A DNA stretch of 64,000 nucleotides from Gilliamella sp. App4-10 (GCF_001690495.1 NZ_LZGS01000035.1:434001-498000); one strand, 5' to 3'. Counted from the stretch's first letter, positions 48,680 through 61,848 are shown. A program made the numbers and translations. Notes: generated by a model not told the origin, from the letters alone.

Positions 48680-48756
48680 GCATCCGTAGCTCAGCTGGAT
48701 AGAGCACTCGGCTTCGAACCGAGCGGTCAGGGGTTCGAATCCCTTCGGGTGCGCCA
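48680..48756 (+). tRNA. tRNA-Arg with anticodon UCG
   Basis: 77 bases, clearly a paralogue of the two preceding tRNA-Arg genes. The anticodon loop is CTTCGAA in a CTCGG/CCGAG stem, so position 34 is T and the anticodon is TCG, decoding CGA. The stem carries a compensated base-pair change, and the acceptor 3' strand is CGGGTGC with one G-T pair and GCCA. All helices are intact, so it is not a pseudogene. Confidence 0.93.
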
Positions 48757-48897
48757 TTTATGTTGAATCCCGATATAATTCTAGTATACTAAGCTCACAA
48801 ATTTTAATATCAATAAATCAATCTACTTTTTGATTTATATGTTCTGTTATCTATATTAGAATAACAGCAAAGTAGAAAGATATTCCCTAATTAATAA

Positions 48898-50202
<1,305 letters not shown>

Positions 50203-50224
50203 GATATTTATATATAACATAGAC

Positions 50225-50257
50225 AATAGCGCTAATAATTAGCGCTATTTTTTTATT
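50225..50257 (+). terminator. Rho-independent terminator of serS
   Basis: AATAGCGCTAA pairs perfectly with TTAGCGCTATT around a 3-base loop, followed by a T run. Confidence 0.92.
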
Positions 50258-50272
50258 AAGGTAGGTGGAGAA

Positions 50273-51166
50273 ATGATAAAAGGAGTCGTGCTTTCAATAC
50301 TGGCATCATGTTTATTTGGGCTACTTTATTACTATCCAGTTTTATTACATCCCTTATCTGTTGTTGATATTTTTTGTTGGCGATTATTAACATCGTTTCC
50401 TGCAATAGTTGTATTGATCATTGCAGGAAAACAATGGTCAGCTATAACTGCACTAGTTAGGCGAATAAAAGAACAACCTCTTCTTTTATTGGGGCTATTA
50501 TTTTCTTCGTTTTTGCTCACAATACAGATGATGATTTTTATCTGGGCGCCACTTAATGGACATGGATTATCCGCCTCACTAGGTTATTTTTTATTACCAT
50601 TAGCAATGGTGATTTCTGGACAGATCGTTTATAAAGAAAATCTTAGTTTTTTACAAAAAATTGCGGTTGGACTTGCTGTATTAGGCGTTGCTATTGAAAT
50701 CTACATTACAGGTGCATTTTCATGGGAAACAGTTGTTATCGCCTTGGGGTACCCAATATACTTTATAGTAAGGCGCAAATTGCAAATAGATGGCATTTCT
50801 GGCACGTTTTCTGACTTTTTGTTTATCTTCTTAGGGTGCATTATATATTGTGCTCTAAACTATCGTTTAGACAAAATAATCAGTGATCTTTCTCATTTCC
50901 ATATTTATATCCCTATGTTAGGTATCATCACTGCGGTTGCTTTTGCAATGTATTTCGTTGCTAGTCGTTTATTGCCCATGGGATTATTTGGCTTAATGGG
51001 ATACGTGGAACCCGTACTACTAACACTTATTTCAATAGTATTTTTACATGAAACAGTCTCATTAAGGCACATTGTGTCATATGGATTTATTTGGCTATCA
51101 GTTTGTATTCTAGCTTTGGAAGGTGGGATTTTTGTTATGCGAGCAATAACACGCAAAAGAATTTAA
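50273..51166 (+). CDS. EamA-family transporter, RarD-like
   Basis: 297 residues with about ten membrane segments in two EamA repeats. Resembles RarD in KGVVLSILASCLFGLLYYY, VDIFCWRLLTSFPAI, FIWAPLNGHGLSASLGYFLL and LMGYVEPVLLTLISI. Likely an inner-membrane drug/metabolite exporter. The substrate cannot be read. Monocistronic; convergent with pflA. Confidence 0.87.
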   Translation: MIKGVVLSILASCLFGLLYYYPVLLHPLSVVDIFCWRLLTSFPAIVVLIIAGKQWSAITALVRRIKEQPLLLLGLLFSSFLLTIQMMIFIWAPLNGHGLSASLGYFLLPLAMVISGQIVYKENLSFLQKIAVGLAVLGVAIEIYITGAFSWETVVIALGYPIYFIVRRKLQIDGISGTFSDFLFIFLGCIIYCALNYRLDKIISDLSHFHIYIPMLGIITAVAFAMYFVASRLLPMGLFGLMGYVEPVLLTLISIVFLHETVSLRHIVSYGFIWLSVCILALEGGIFVMRAITRKRI

Positions 51167-51217
51167 TGGATGCAAAGAAGGCACTATCCATTGTGCCTTT
51201 TGCTAACCGTTTATCTA

Positions 51218-51997
51218 TTATTTACTAAAAGTGACATAATGACCATAACTTTCTATGATGCTTTTGATCCTATCAAGCGTTTCTCTTGGTGGCGATTCAA
51301 CCCCTTCCAACTTATATTTATCACCAAGCGTATCCCATTTATATGCCCCCATTTTATGGTAAGCAAGCAATTCTACACGCTCAATATTGTCCATCCCTTG
51401 AATAAATTGACCAAGCAAATGTGCTGAATCATCATCATCGGTCCATCCAGGAACAACCACATAACGTATCCAAGTTCGTTTATTGATTTTTTGTAAATAT
51501 TTGGCAAACTCAAGAACCCGCTTATTAGGAACGCCGACTAATTTTTGATGTATTTCATCATTGACTTGTTTTAAGTCAAGCATGACTAAATCCGTCACTT
51601 CTAAAAGTTCATCAACAACATGATCGAGCTGTCTTGCATAACCATTAGTATCTAAACAAGTACTAATACCCTCTTGGTGACAAGCTCTAAACCATTCAGT
51701 AACAAATTCAGCTTGTAAAGTTGCCTCACCGCCAGAAGCCGTAACACCACCACCATTTGGCATAATAAAACTTTTGTAAGAAACAATCTCTTTCATAAGC
51801 TCATCAACAGTGACTTCTCGACCTGCTTTTACATCCCAAGTGTCACGGTTATGACAATATAAACAACGCATTAAGCAACCTTGAAAAAAAACAATAAAAC
51901 GAATCCCAGGACCATCAACAGTACCAAAAGATTCAAAAGAATGGATTCGACCTTTAATAGGTGTCTTTGTTGTCATAATAATATTTTGTTGTTCCAT
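51218..51997 (-). CDS. pflA: Pyruvate formate-lyase activating enzyme PflA
   Basis: 259 residues (E. coli 246, with a longer N-terminus here). Radical SAM motif C41-x3-C45-x2-C48 in [21 protein letters not shown], and the C-terminal [16 protein letters not shown] match PflA. It abstracts a hydrogen from PflB to create the glycyl radical under anaerobiosis. It lies downstream of pflB, beyond a strong terminator. Confidence 0.96.
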   Translation of the reverse strand: MEQQNIIMTTKTPIKGRIHSFESFGTVDGPGIRFIVFFQGCLMRCLYCHNRDTWDVKAGREVTVDELMKEIVSYKSFIMPNGGGVTASGGEATLQAEFVTEWFRACHQEGISTCLDTNGYARQLDHVVDELLEVTDLVMLDLKQVNDEIHQKLVGVPNKRVLEFAKYLQKINKRTWIRYVVVPGWTDDDDSAHLLGQFIQGMDNIERVELLAYHKMGAYKWDTLGDKYKLEGVESPPRETLDRIKSIIESYGHYVTFSK

Positions 51998-52127
51998 AGA
52001 TAATCTCTAATCATTGCTCATATCGCTTTTTAATAATTTTAACGCCGTACCCGTACCACCAAGCTTACACCAATCGTATTGATATTTTTTAATTAAAATT
52101 AATACCAATATTGTTGAGGCTTGATAA

Positions 52128-52156
52128 AAAAATAGCGCCCTAAAGGACGCTATTTT
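52128..52156 (-). terminator. Rho-independent terminator of focA-pflB
   Basis: On the minus strand AAATAGCGTCC pairs with GGGCGCTATTT (one mismatch/wobble), followed by seven T residues, 25 bases after the pflB stop. Confidence 0.88.
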
Positions 52157-52180
52157 CGGTAAAGTAATCCATTAACTAAA

Positions 52181-54463
52181 TTACATTGATTGCGTAAATG
52201 TACGACTAATTACGTCATTTTGTTGTTCTTTAGTTAATGAGTTGAAACGTACTGCATATCCAGAAACACGAATAGTTAATTGTGGATATTTTTCAGGATG
52301 TTCCATCGCATCTAACAATGTATCACGATTTAATACGTTAACATTTAGATGTTGGCCACCTTCAACTGTTGCTTCGTGATGGAAGTAACCATCCATTAAA
52401 CCGGCTAAGTTACGTTTACGAGCACTATCATCTTTACCTAATGCATTTGGAACGATTGAGAAAGTATAAGAAATACCATCTTTAGCGTAAGCAAATGGTA
52501 GTTTAGCAACAGAGGTTAATGAAGCCACTGCACCTTTTTGGTCACGCCCATGCATTGGGTTAGCACCTGGTCCAAATGGTGCACCAGCACGTCGTCCGTC
52601 TGGAGTATTTCCTGTTTTCTTACCATATACAACGTTTGATGTAATGGTTAATACTGATTGAGTAGGAATTGCGTTACGATAAGTTTTAAGTTTTTGAATT
52701 TTCTTCATGAAACGTTCAACTAGGTCAACTGCAATATCATCGACTCGAGGATCATTGTTACCGAATTGTGGATATTCGCCTTCAATTTCAAAATCAGTCG
52801 CTAAACCATCTTCATCACGAACCGTTTTCACTTTTGCATATTTAATTGCAGACAGCGAGTCAGCAGCAACAGAAAGACCAGCAATACCACATGCCATAGT
52901 ACGAATAACATCACGATCATGTAACGCCATTAATGATGCTTCATAACTATATTTGTCATGCATGTAGTGAATAGCATTTAAAGCTGTTACATATTGTTTT
53001 GCTAACCAATCCATAAAGTGATCTAAACGAGCAAATACTGTATCAAAATCTAAATATTCATCAGTGATTGGAGCTTCTTTAGGACCAACTTGCATTTTTA
53101 ACTTTTCATCCACCCCGCCATTGATTGCGTATAGAAGAGTTTTAGCAAGATTTGCACGCGCACCAAAGAATTGCATTTGTTTACCTACAATCATTGGACT
53201 TACACAACATGCAATAGCATAGTCATCATTATTAAAGTCAGGACGCATTAAATCATCATTTTCATATTGTAATGATGAAGTATCAATTGATACTTTAGAT
53301 GCGAACTCTTTAAATCCACTTGGTAATTTTTCAGACCAAAGGATAGTCATATTAGGTTCTGGTGATGGCCCCATTGTATATAAAGTATTTAAGAAGCGGA
53401 AAGAAGTCTTAGTAACTAAAGTACGACCATCAACCCCCATACCTGCGATAGATTCAGTCGCCCAAATTGGATCGCCAGAGAATAATTCATCATATTCAGG
53501 AGTGCGTAAAAAACGAACCATACGTAATTTCATAACGAAATGGTCAACAATTTCTTGTGCATCTTTTTCAGTAATTAATCCTGCTTCAAGATCACGTTGG
53601 AAGTAAATATCAAAGAAAGTCGATGTACGACCTAATGACATCGCAGCCCCATTTTGTGATTTAACCGCAGCTAAATAACCAAAGTATGTCCATTGTACTG
53701 CCTCTTGAGCAGTTTTCGCCGGTCCGGAAATATCAAAGCCATATTTAGCAGCCATTTCTTTGATTTGACCAAGTGCACGATGTTGTTCTGCGATTTCTTC
53801 ACGACGTTGCATAGTCATTGCTAAATCAACACCATTTTCAAAATCTGCTTGTAATGAATTAAATTGTGCAAATTTGTCTTGCATTAAGTAATCAATACCA
53901 TAAAGTGCAATACGACGGTAATCACCAATGATACGACCACGACCATAAGCATCAGGAAGACCTGTAATGACACCTGATTTACGACAACGAAGAATATCTG
54001 GAGTATAGATATCGAAAACACCTTGGTTATGAGTTTTACGATACTCTGTGAAGATTTTTTTGACTAAAGGATCAAGCGTTCTATTATAAGCCTTACAAGA
54101 ATTCTCGATCATTTTGATACCACCAAACGGGATAATAGCACGTTTTAATGGTTTTTCAGTTTGTAAGCCAACAATTTTTTCTAAATCTTTTTCAATATAA
54201 CCTGCATCATGAGCAGTAATTGTCGAAATAACACTGGTATCAAAATCCACGGGGGCATGGGTAGCATTTTCAATTTTAATGCCTTCCATTACTTTATCCC
54301 ATAACTTAGTTGTAGCATCTGTTGCACCAGCTAAGAAAGACTCATCACCTTCATATGGCGTGTAGTTCTTTTGAATAAAATCGCGGACATTAACATTATT
54401 TTGCCAATCACCATCTTTAAATCCTTTCCAAGCAACTGCTTGTACTTCGTTTAAATTACTCAT
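52181..54463 (-). CDS. pflB: Formate C-acetyltransferase (pyruvate formate-lyase) PflB
   Basis: 760 residues from ATG 54463, exactly the E. coli length, with a GAGGTG ribosome site. An upstream in-frame ATG at 54511 would add 16 unconserved residues. The adjacent catalytic cysteines lie in AIACCVSPM and the glycyl radical is Gly734 in [12 protein letters not shown]. It converts pyruvate and CoA into acetyl-CoA and formate. Cotranscribed with focA, 67 bases upstream. Confidence 0.98.
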   Translation of the reverse strand: MSNLNEVQAVAWKGFKDGDWQNNVNVRDFIQKNYTPYEGDESFLAGATDATTKLWDKVMEGIKIENATHAPVDFDTSVISTITAHDAGYIEKDLEKIVGLQTEKPLKRAIIPFGGIKMIENSCKAYNRTLDPLVKKIFTEYRKTHNQGVFDIYTPDILRCRKSGVITGLPDAYGRGRIIGDYRRIALYGIDYLMQDKFAQFNSLQADFENGVDLAMTMQRREEIAEQHRALGQIKEMAAKYGFDISGPAKTAQEAVQWTYFGYLAAVKSQNGAAMSLGRTSTFFDIYFQRDLEAGLITEKDAQEIVDHFVMKLRMVRFLRTPEYDELFSGDPIWATESIAGMGVDGRTLVTKTSFRFLNTLYTMGPSPEPNMTILWSEKLPSGFKEFASKVSIDTSSLQYENDDLMRPDFNNDDYAIACCVSPMIVGKQMQFFGARANLAKTLLYAINGGVDEKLKMQVGPKEAPITDEYLDFDTVFARLDHFMDWLAKQYVTALNAIHYMHDKYSYEASLMALHDRDVIRTMACGIAGLSVAADSLSAIKYAKVKTVRDEDGLATDFEIEGEYPQFGNNDPRVDDIAVDLVERFMKKIQKLKTYRNAIPTQSVLTITSNVVYGKKTGNTPDGRRAGAPFGPGANPMHGRDQKGAVASLTSVAKLPFAYAKDGISYTFSIVPNALGKDDSARKRNLAGLMDGYFHHEATVEGGQHLNVNVLNRDTLLDAMEHPEKYPQLTIRVSGYAVRFNSLTKEQQNDVISRTFTQSM

Positions 54464-54530
54464 AATTTTCACCTCAGGTTTACAAAAATATCTATTTACT
54501 CTCTTATACATAAGGGTAAATATTTTAAAA

Positions 54531-55379
54531 TCAATGTGGCTTGCGTAGATATAAAGCCCAATAAGGTAGTGCTACAGCTAAACCACCTAAAATATTCCCT
54601 AGTGTAACTGGGATTAAATTGTTAAACACAAAATGCGCTATAGTTAGCTCTTTAAATGTATCTGATGATACGCCAACCGCTTGCCAAAATTCAGGAGAAG
54701 CAAAATTATTAATCACAATCCCCATAGGAATCATAAACATATTTGCAATACTATGTTCAAATCCACTTGCAACGAACATTGCAACAGGTAAAACCATGAT
54801 TAACATTTTGTCTAGCAAACTGCGCCCAGCATAACTCATCCAAGCCGCTAAACACACCATTAAATTGGCAAGAAAACCAAGACACACTGCTTCAATAAAG
54901 GTATGATGTAATTTATGGTCAGCAGTTTGTAGAACATTTAATCCCCACAAACCATTGGCAACCATATACTGACCTGAAAACCAAATAACTGTGACAAACA
55001 GTATAGCACCAATAAAGTTACCGATATATACTAAAATCCAATTACGGATCATTTTCACCCAGCTCACTTTATGAGTCATTTTAGGTAAAATCGTTAATAC
55101 TGTTGAAGTAAACAAGTCAGAACCACAACAAACAACCAACATAAGTCCTAATGAGAAACAAATACCACCTACCAATTTTGCTAAACCAAAAGCAACGGTT
55201 GCAGTTCCGGTTGTTACAGTAATATAAAATACGAAAGCGATAGAGATAAAAATACCTGCAAGCATTGCGGATAACATTGTGCTACATAGGGGTTTATTTA
55301 CTTTGTAATTGCCAATGTCTTCGGCAATTTGGGTCATTTGTGCGGGAGAATAGGAATCTACAAGTTTATCGGTACTCAA
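54531..55379 (-). CDS. focA: Formate channel FocA
   Basis: 282 residues (E. coli 285) of the formate/nitrite transporter family, with six membrane segments. [26 protein letters not shown] (the Thr of the omega loop), [15 protein letters not shown] and the gating histidine region [14 protein letters not shown] are all conserved. The N-terminal tail, which binds PflB in E. coli, differs in sequence. First gene of focA-pflB. Confidence 0.97.
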   Translation of the reverse strand: MSTDKLVDSYSPAQMTQIAEDIGNYKVNKPLCSTMLSAMLAGIFISIAFVFYITVTTGTATVAFGLAKLVGGICFSLGLMLVVCCGSDLFTSTVLTILPKMTHKVSWVKMIRNWILVYIGNFIGAILFVTVIWFSGQYMVANGLWGLNVLQTADHKLHHTFIEAVCLGFLANLMVCLAAWMSYAGRSLLDKMLIMVLPVAMFVASGFEHSIANMFMIPMGIVINNFASPEFWQAVGVSSDTFKELTIAHFVFNNLIPVTLGNILGGLAVALPYWALYLRKPH

Positions 55380-55754
55380 ACTAACATCCTCAAAAAAACT
55401 AGGGTTTTATGAGACGCATAGTATACTCAAAATTTAAAGCAGATCACGTTTTTTTTATTAAAAAATTTTAAAACTAGAAAAATCGCTGTTTATTAAAGAA
55501 GTTGCTTATAGTAAAAAATGTGTGGGGTAAGTTTTTCTGGAAAATTTGTTCACGTTTTGCGGACTAACCTTAATCACTTGTAGCCACATTTCGACGCCAA
55601 ATAAACGGAAATAATAACCTTTGAATGTTGTAAAAGATTGGTGTGTTTTCTATAAAACAACTCAGGCATGACATTGATTTTATTTGATTTTTATTTAAAT
55701 GTTTTTAGTGAAAACAACGCTAAACAATCTATTATTGCTATCTTTCCCGAGTTT
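55380..55754. other. Upstream region of focA, no gene recognised
   Basis: About 375 bases, AT-rich near focA. Such promoters are usually activated by FNR and ArcA, but I found no convincing TTGAT-N4-ATCAA site. The segment 55500-55670 is less AT-rich and looks like decayed coding sequence on the reverse strand, too short and broken to name. Confidence 0.4.
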
Positions 55755-55795
55755 AATAGCCCCTCATCATTCGTAATGAATGATGAGGGGCTATT
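55755..55795. terminator. Long perfect hairpin downstream of mltC
   Basis: AATAGCCCCTCATCATTC pairs over 18 bases without mismatch with its complement around a 5-base loop. It lies 16 bases behind the mltC stop on the minus strand. The T tract is poor, so it may also stabilise the 3' end. Confidence 0.75.
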
Positions 55796-55811
55796 CATCT
55801 TTGTTACTAGC

Positions 55812-56882
55812 TTATTTGTTATCTAAAATCCTACTGACTTTTATCAGATAATTGCGTGATTCTTGAGAAACATGAGAAGTAACTAATTTTCGATAAACTT
55901 GCTGTGGTGTCATGGAGTTAATAATATTAATTGCTTCATTACGATCATTTGAGAATGTACGAAGCACACTACCTGCTCCACCGTTATATGAGGTAATCAT
56001 GGCATATCGTAATGAAACTGGATTATCAATCCCCGCTAAATATTTTGTTTTTAACAATGACAAATAAGCAGTTCCCATATCAACATTATTACGTGGATCA
56101 AGTAAAAATTTTCGGCTTGGCTCCCCTGATTTACCCCGTAATTTAAAAATATCACGCCCAGCTGTATGTTGTTGCACTTGCATAAGACCAAGAGCATCTG
56201 TTCGACTAACAGCATAAGGGTTAAAGGCTGATTCCACTTCTATAATAGCTAAAATCAAGCGTTCATCAATAAAATAGCGATTAGACGCTTCAGTCACTAA
56301 TGGTAAGAATTTTCTAGCTCGTTGATTAATATGGTTAGGAACTAGTTTTATTTCAACATAAGTAATTCTATGCGCACCTGATATACGTTGTTTCAAATTA
56401 TTGGCTAGTACGTAATCAGCAAAACTATTTGCTCTACCACTCCAACGAATAGGTTGATGTTCTTGATCCAATACTTGATTGTATAAAAATGGTTCTCCGG
56501 ATAAATCTTGACTGATTTTATCATGGCGAATAATATCGACCGGTTCTGGCATAAGTAAGGTCGAAACTATTGCATCTTTTAAATTATCTATTGGTGATTC
56601 AGACATAGTTTCAATAGTAATCACCCCTGAAACAAAATTAATATGGACGCGCGTTTGTAAATTATCTTCATATTGAACATAGTCTTTAGGGCCTGCTATC
56701 AAAATTTCTTTAGGCCCCCAAATTTGTTCAATATTGTTAGCATATTGTCCAATCAAAATATTAAAAGCATTGGTATCTTTAACATAATAATCATCATTAT
56801 GATTGTTCAAATCTTTGCTAGAACAACCAGATAATAGGCTCACAGTAATCAGTAATGTAATAATTTTTTTATTATTAGTCAT
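55812..56882 (-). CDS. mltC: Membrane-bound lytic murein transglycosylase C (MltC)
   Basis: 356 residues from ATG 56882 (E. coli 359); an upstream TTG at 56894 overlaps the yggX stop and is less likely. Lipobox LLSGC gives an outer-membrane lipoprotein. A DUF3393 N-terminal domain precedes the SLT domain, with catalytic Glu in AIIEVESAFNPYA and GLMQVQQHTAG. It cleaves glycan strands to 1,6-anhydromuropeptides. Eight bases downstream of yggX. Confidence 0.95.
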   Translation of the reverse strand: MTNNKKIITLLITVSLLSGCSSKDLNNHNDDYYVKDTNAFNILIGQYANNIEQIWGPKEILIAGPKDYVQYEDNLQTRVHINFVSGVITIETMSESPIDNLKDAIVSTLLMPEPVDIIRHDKISQDLSGEPFLYNQVLDQEHQPIRWSGRANSFADYVLANNLKQRISGAHRITYVEIKLVPNHINQRARKFLPLVTEASNRYFIDERLILAIIEVESAFNPYAVSRTDALGLMQVQQHTAGRDIFKLRGKSGEPSRKFLLDPRNNVDMGTAYLSLLKTKYLAGIDNPVSLRYAMITSYNGGAGSVLRTFSNDRNEAINIINSMTPQQVYRKLVTSHVSQESRNYLIKVSRILDNK

Positions 56883-56890
56883 TTGATATC

Positions 56891-57160
56891 TCAATTTTGG
56901 GGTTTATAGCCATCAATAACAACTTCTTCGCCTTCAAATAGAAATTTAATCATTTCAGCTTCAATCTTTTTACGGTGTTCAAGATTCATCATATTGAGCT
57001 TATTTTCGTTAATTAGCATCGTTTGCTTTTTAAGCCATTCTTGCCATGCTTGTTTTGATATTTCATTAAAAATACGTTTGCCAAGTTCCCCAGGATACAA
57101 TTGGAAATCTAAACCGTCTGTTTCTTTTTTTAAATAATGACAATAAACAACACGACTCAT
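56891..57160 (-). CDS. yggX: Fe(2+)-trafficking protein YggX
   Basis: 89 residues (E. coli 91). [19 protein letters not shown] carries the conserved Cys7, followed by [18 protein letters not shown]. It protects iron-sulfur clusters from oxidation. The pair yggX-mltC is as in E. coli, but mutY, which normally precedes it, is not here. Confidence 0.97.
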   Translation of the reverse strand: MSRVVYCHYLKKETDGLDFQLYPGELGKRIFNEISKQAWQEWLKKQTMLINENKLNMMNLEHRKKIEAEMIKFLFEGEEVVIDGYKPQN

Positions 57161-57270
57161 TTTTATCTCTTTTAAGTTGAATTAAAAAATAGTGTGTGAT
57201 TATACCTGAAAATAGTTATAAATCAGAAGGAAATTATTGCATAAGTATTCTACTTTAAAACACCCATAAA

Positions 57271-57309
57271 ATTGAATATTAATTTAAATTATATGAATAA
57301 TTATTTACT
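57271..57309. promoter_or_regulatory. Tandem ARG boxes (ArgR operator) before argD
   Basis: Two copies of TGAAT-N4-ATTTA, at 57273-57286 and 57294-57307, each match the ARG box TGAAT-W4-ATTCA with one mismatch. Their starts are 21 bases apart, the 18+3 spacing at which hexameric ArgR binds paired boxes. They lie 62 bases before the argD ATG. Confidence 0.65.
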
Positions 57310-57367
57310 TTACACTGTAATTAGTTCGATTAAAATAATCTAAACTATTTAATAAAATAAGGATTGA

Positions 57368-58582
<1,215 letters not shown>

Positions 58583-58597
58583 GTTTTTCTATACAGT

Positions 58598-58626
58598 AAC
58601 GGCATTTTAATCAATTAAGTGCCGTT
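58598..58626 (+). terminator. Hairpin between argD and engB
   Basis: AACGGCA pairs with TGCCGTT around an AT-rich interior 15 bases after the argD stop. No T tract follows, so its strength is doubtful. Confidence 0.45.
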
Positions 58627-58647
58627 GCATTTAAAGGATACTTATTT

Positions 58648-59259
58648 ATGACCGATTTTCACCCATTAAATTATGCCAAAACTCATTTTATTTTAAGTGC
58701 GCCCGATATTTCTCATCTACCTATTGACAGTGGTGTCGAGATTGCTTTTGCGGGTCGCTCTAATGCAGGTAAATCAAGTGCACTAAATACCTTAACCAAT
58801 CAAAAAGGTCTCGCTAGAACGAGTAAAACCCCAGGACGAACACAACTCATCAACCTTTTTGAAGTTGAAGAAAATTGCCGTTTAGTTGATTTACCGGGTT
58901 ATGGTTATGCTCAGGTGCCGGAAGCGATAAAACGAAAATGGCAAAAATCACTGGGCGAATATCTCCAAAAACGCGAAAGCCTAAAAGGACTGGTTGTATT
59001 AATGGATATCAGGCACCCTTTAAAAGATTTAGATCAACAGATGATCGAATGGGCTGTTTCAGTTGATATCCCTGTTATGCTATTACTGACTAAAGCGGAT
59101 AAGCTGGCTTCTGGTGCGCAAAAAAAACAGGTTAATATGGTTAAAGAGGCCATCTTACCTTTTCAGGGAAATATTACCGTTACGCCTTTTTCATCGCCTA
59201 AACGTATTGGACTTGAAGCGTTAAAACAAAAATTAGATGAATGGTTTAGTCAGCAATAA
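58648..59259 (+). CDS. engB: Ribosome biogenesis GTPase EngB (YihA/YsxC)
   Basis: 203 residues. TRAFAC GTPase motifs: G1 [13 protein letters not shown]2/G3 region [12 protein letters not shown] and DLPGYGYA, and G4 LTKADKL. Essential for 50S subunit assembly. The next gene, srkA, starts 13 bases after the stop. Confidence 0.97.
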   Translation: MTDFHPLNYAKTHFILSAPDISHLPIDSGVEIAFAGRSNAGKSSALNTLTNQKGLARTSKTPGRTQLINLFEVEENCRLVDLPGYGYAQVPEAIKRKWQKSLGEYLQKRESLKGLVVLMDIRHPLKDLDQQMIEWAVSVDIPVMLLLTKADKLASGAQKKQVNMVKEAILPFQGNITVTPFSSPKRIGLEALKQKLDEWFSQQ

Positions 59260-59272
59260 TGGAAATCATTTA

Positions 59273-60265
59273 ATGAATAGTTCAACATTTTCGTTTCAAT
59301 CTTTATCGCCGGATCTTATTCTTGATAGCTTATCTTCAATAGGCATATCTGTAGATTCCGGGTTAACCGTATTAAATAGTTATGAAAATCGGGTTTATCA
59401 ATTTCAAGATGAAGATCGCAAACGTTATGTTGCGAAATTTTATCGCCCTCATCGCTGGAATAAAAATCAGATCTTGGAAGAACATCAATTCACGCAGCAA
59501 TTAGCTGATGCTGAAATACCGGTGATTGCGCCATTAACGTTTAATCATACCACGCTACACGAGTATCAAGGTTATCTGTTTGCCCTGTTCCCAAGTGTTG
59601 GTGGTAGGCAATACGAGATGGATAATATCGAACAAATGGAATCCATTGGGATGCTACTTGGGCGTATCCACCAAATTGGTGCTAAGCAAACATTTTTACA
59701 CCGCCCGACTATCGGACTCGAAGAATATCTTTACCAACCACAAGATACCTTATTATCTAGTACTTATATTCCAAAAAAAATTCAAACTGATCTTAAAGGT
59801 CTTTTAACCCAACTAATAAAAACTGTTGAACAACATTGGCATAACGATTGGCAACCTATTCGCCTACATGCCGATTGTCACGCAGGCAATATTTTATGGC
59901 GTGATAATGCAATGTTTGTTGATTTTGATGATGCGCGTAATGGTCCTGCTATTCAAGATCTGTGGATGTTGCTTTCTGGCAATCAGCAAGAGCGACGCAT
60001 ACAGTTAGATATGCTAATTGAAATGTATCAAGAGTTTTATGACTTTGATAACCATCAATTACAACTTATTGAACCTTTAAGAGCAATGAGATTGGTTCAC
60101 CATTTAGCATGGATTTTAGAACGCTGGCAAGATCCTGCTTTTCCCATCGCCTTTCCATGGATGACTGATGATGATTTTTGGCATCAACAATTAGTTGAAT
60201 TTGCACAGCAAATTACCACCATAAAATCGCCACCACCACAATTGATGGCAATGTTACAAAATTAA
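59273..60265 (+). CDS. srkA: Stress response kinase A (SrkA, YihE)
   Basis: 330 residues from ATG 59273 (E. coli 328). An in-frame ATG at 59237 would overlap engB and is not conserved. Ser/Thr kinase of the APH fold: [27 protein letters not shown], catalytic loop [12 protein letters not shown] and metal site [10 protein letters not shown]. In E. coli it counters MazEF-mediated and oxidative death and is followed by dsbA. Here the next gene is convergent, so dsbA is not linked. Confidence 0.95.
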   Translation: MNSSTFSFQSLSPDLILDSLSSIGISVDSGLTVLNSYENRVYQFQDEDRKRYVAKFYRPHRWNKNQILEEHQFTQQLADAEIPVIAPLTFNHTTLHEYQGYLFALFPSVGGRQYEMDNIEQMESIGMLLGRIHQIGAKQTFLHRPTIGLEEYLYQPQDTLLSSTYIPKKIQTDLKGLLTQLIKTVEQHWHNDWQPIRLHADCHAGNILWRDNAMFVDFDDARNGPAIQDLWMLLSGNQQERRIQLDMLIEMYQEFYDFDNHQLQLIEPLRAMRLVHHLAWILERWQDPAFPIAFPWMTDDDFWHQQLVEFAQQITTIKSPPPQLMAMLQN

Positions 60266-60553
60266 GAAATCAAGCAACAACTGTTCTAAATTAGGTTGTT
60301 GCAAAACCAATCGTTCTTTTTTTTGCTTAGATAGCTGCTTTATTCGATACTCAATTTTAAGCGCAGTTGACCTATCACCCACATTAACTTGATAAACAAT
60401 ACTGAGATCTTTATGACCTTTTAAATGTTTAGCACCTTTACCATTTTTATGTTGTTGCAAACGCCTAGCAACATCAGTGGTGATACCTGTATACAATGAT
60501 TGCTTTGCTGTTCTAATAATATATAAAAACCATACTGATACGTTGTTTTTCAT
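60254..60553 (-). CDS. yhbQ: GIY-YIG domain protein (UPF0213, YhbQ type)
   Basis: 99 residues (E. coli YhbQ 100). Single GIY-YIG fold: [20 protein letters not shown] carries the YII and YTG signature, [19 protein letters not shown] the arginine and histidine, and [11 protein letters not shown] the C-terminal glutamate. A nuclease activity on DNA is suspected for the family. The last 12 bases overlap the convergent srkA end. Confidence 0.93.
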   Translation of the reverse strand: MKNNVSVWFLYIIRTAKQSLYTGITTDVARRLQQHKNGKGAKHLKGHKDLSIVYQVNVGDRSTALKIEYRIKQLSKQKKERLVLQQPNLEQLLLDFLIL

Positions 60554-60722
60554 AAATAATCAAGAATAATCGATTTATCTATTTGTTAATAATAGTATTT
60601 TCATCTTATTATCAGTATAACACCAATTTTAGTCACTTTTGTGTAAAGTGGATCGAGCAATACAAAGATCATAGCTTCGTTTACTTTAATGGGGATAATG
60701 TTTAAGATAAGCATAATTTTTT

Positions 60723-61448
60723 ATGTATTTTAAGGCAATAAATTTGAATAACTTTGCAAAAATTATTGAAATCCAACGTGGCGATATAAAATTCGCTTAT
60801 GTACAAAATGACGAAATCAATTATCTAGACCTTTTTGACCAATTTTTGGCGGAAGAAGGGCATCATGAATTACTCGATCCTAGCGATAAATTAGAGCGAT
60901 ATACTTATTTAATCAATCATAATAAAAGCCAATTTATTTTTAAAATTGATGGTGGCGTTGAACACCGTTTAGAGCGTCGCTTGATCGCCAAAATTACAGG
61001 TGATTTTTATTTCAATTTAATTCGTAAACTCGCCAAAATATCACTTGATAAATGTGATATTGCTTATGAACTTTACTTGGTTGCTTTCGACCAAAAAACA
61101 AAGCGTCATTATATGATTTTCAATTTTATTGAAGGACGATCTTTAAAATGGGAAGAAATGAAAGAGTATGGCGAACAAATAAAAAACTGTATAGAAAAAC
61201 TGCACAGTTATAATCTGGTCTCTAATGATGTTCATGGTGGCAATTTTATCTTAACATCTGATGGAAAAATCAAAGCCATTGATTTAACTAACTCAGGTTT
61301 TATTTGGTTAACTAAAGCCAATGACGCAATTGAATTAAAAGAACGTTTTAATATCAAAATTAAGGTTCCTTTTTTTGCCATGGCAATTAAAAAATTTACT
61401 CATGGATTTAAACGCTTATCTCGTAAAATCCGTGGTAAAGAAGATTAA
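60723..61448 (+). CDS. waaY: LPS core heptose II kinase WaaY (RfaY)
   Basis: 241 residues (E. coli WaaY 232). Kinase-like fold: the tail of the catalytic loop reads LVSNDVHGGNFIL and the metal motif AIDLTNSG. Upstream, GDFYFNLIRKLAK and HYMIFNFIEGRSL align with E. coli. It phosphorylates heptose II of the inner core. It complements WaaP encoded 48 kb away and is not in a waa operon here. Confidence 0.88.
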   Translation: MYFKAINLNNFAKIIEIQRGDIKFAYVQNDEINYLDLFDQFLAEEGHHELLDPSDKLERYTYLINHNKSQFIFKIDGGVEHRLERRLIAKITGDFYFNLIRKLAKISLDKCDIAYELYLVAFDQKTKRHYMIFNFIEGRSLKWEEMKEYGEQIKNCIEKLHSYNLVSNDVHGGNFILTSDGKIKAIDLTNSGFIWLTKANDAIELKERFNIKIKVPFFAMAIKKFTHGFKRLSRKIRGKED

Positions 61449-61455
61449 TCATCTA

Positions 61456-61487
61456 ATCATTGTGAGAATTTGGTTACTCACAATGAT
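61456..61487 (+). terminator. Hairpin after waaY
   Basis: ATCATTGTGAG pairs perfectly with CTCACAATGAT around a 10-base loop, 7 bases after the waaY stop. Confidence 0.65.
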
Positions 61488-61594
61488 AATTTATGCCGGC
61501 ATCTAACTTGCATTATTCATACTTAATATTTACATTAATCTATAACTTTAATCAAATTTGTAAGCATCATTTTTAAATATTAGTTGAAGGAATC

Positions 61595-61848
61595 ATGTTT
61601 TCGCTAATGCTGTAACTGATTATTTATATCAGGCTAAATATTTTGACAGTTATATCTTAACAACCACTCGTCATCAAAATAATATCCATTATCTGCTAAC
61701 CAATATTGAGTAAGCTCAATAAGATACGGGTTTAGTCGTGAATGATTGATTCGCAAATAAGCGGTCATCCAAACTTAGTTATAGATGCTTTGAATAAAGA
61801 AATTGATAAAATACAAACTGTTTATTTCGATAATAGACAACTAAAATG
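61595..61848 (+). pseudogene. Decayed gene fragment of unknown family
   Basis: An ATG at 61595 follows AAGGA but runs into a stop after six codons. One extra T in the TTTT run would open FFANAVTDYLYQAKYFDSYI and ILTTTRHQNNIHYLLTNIE. After a stop, another frame reads SQISGHPNLVIDALNKEIDK to a stop at 61848. It looks like a small secreted or lipoprotein gene in decay; a faint likeness to transport auxiliary lipoproteins is too weak to rely on. The remaining bases of 61449-62159 show nothing recognisable. Confidence 0.35.

Noticed and set aside
51170-51427. 85-codon plus-strand frame after the RarD-like gene
   Set aside because: Antisense to the conserved end of pflA with no motif of its own.
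54464-54511. Longer N-terminus for PflB
   Set aside because: The ATG at 54463 has a strong GAGGTG site and gives exactly the E. coli length; the extension overlaps the leader region after focA.
55380-55754. FNR box before focA-pflB
   Set aside because: Expected from known biology, but no TTGAT-N4-ATCAA match was found; TTGATTTTATTTGAT near 55675 does not have the right second half.
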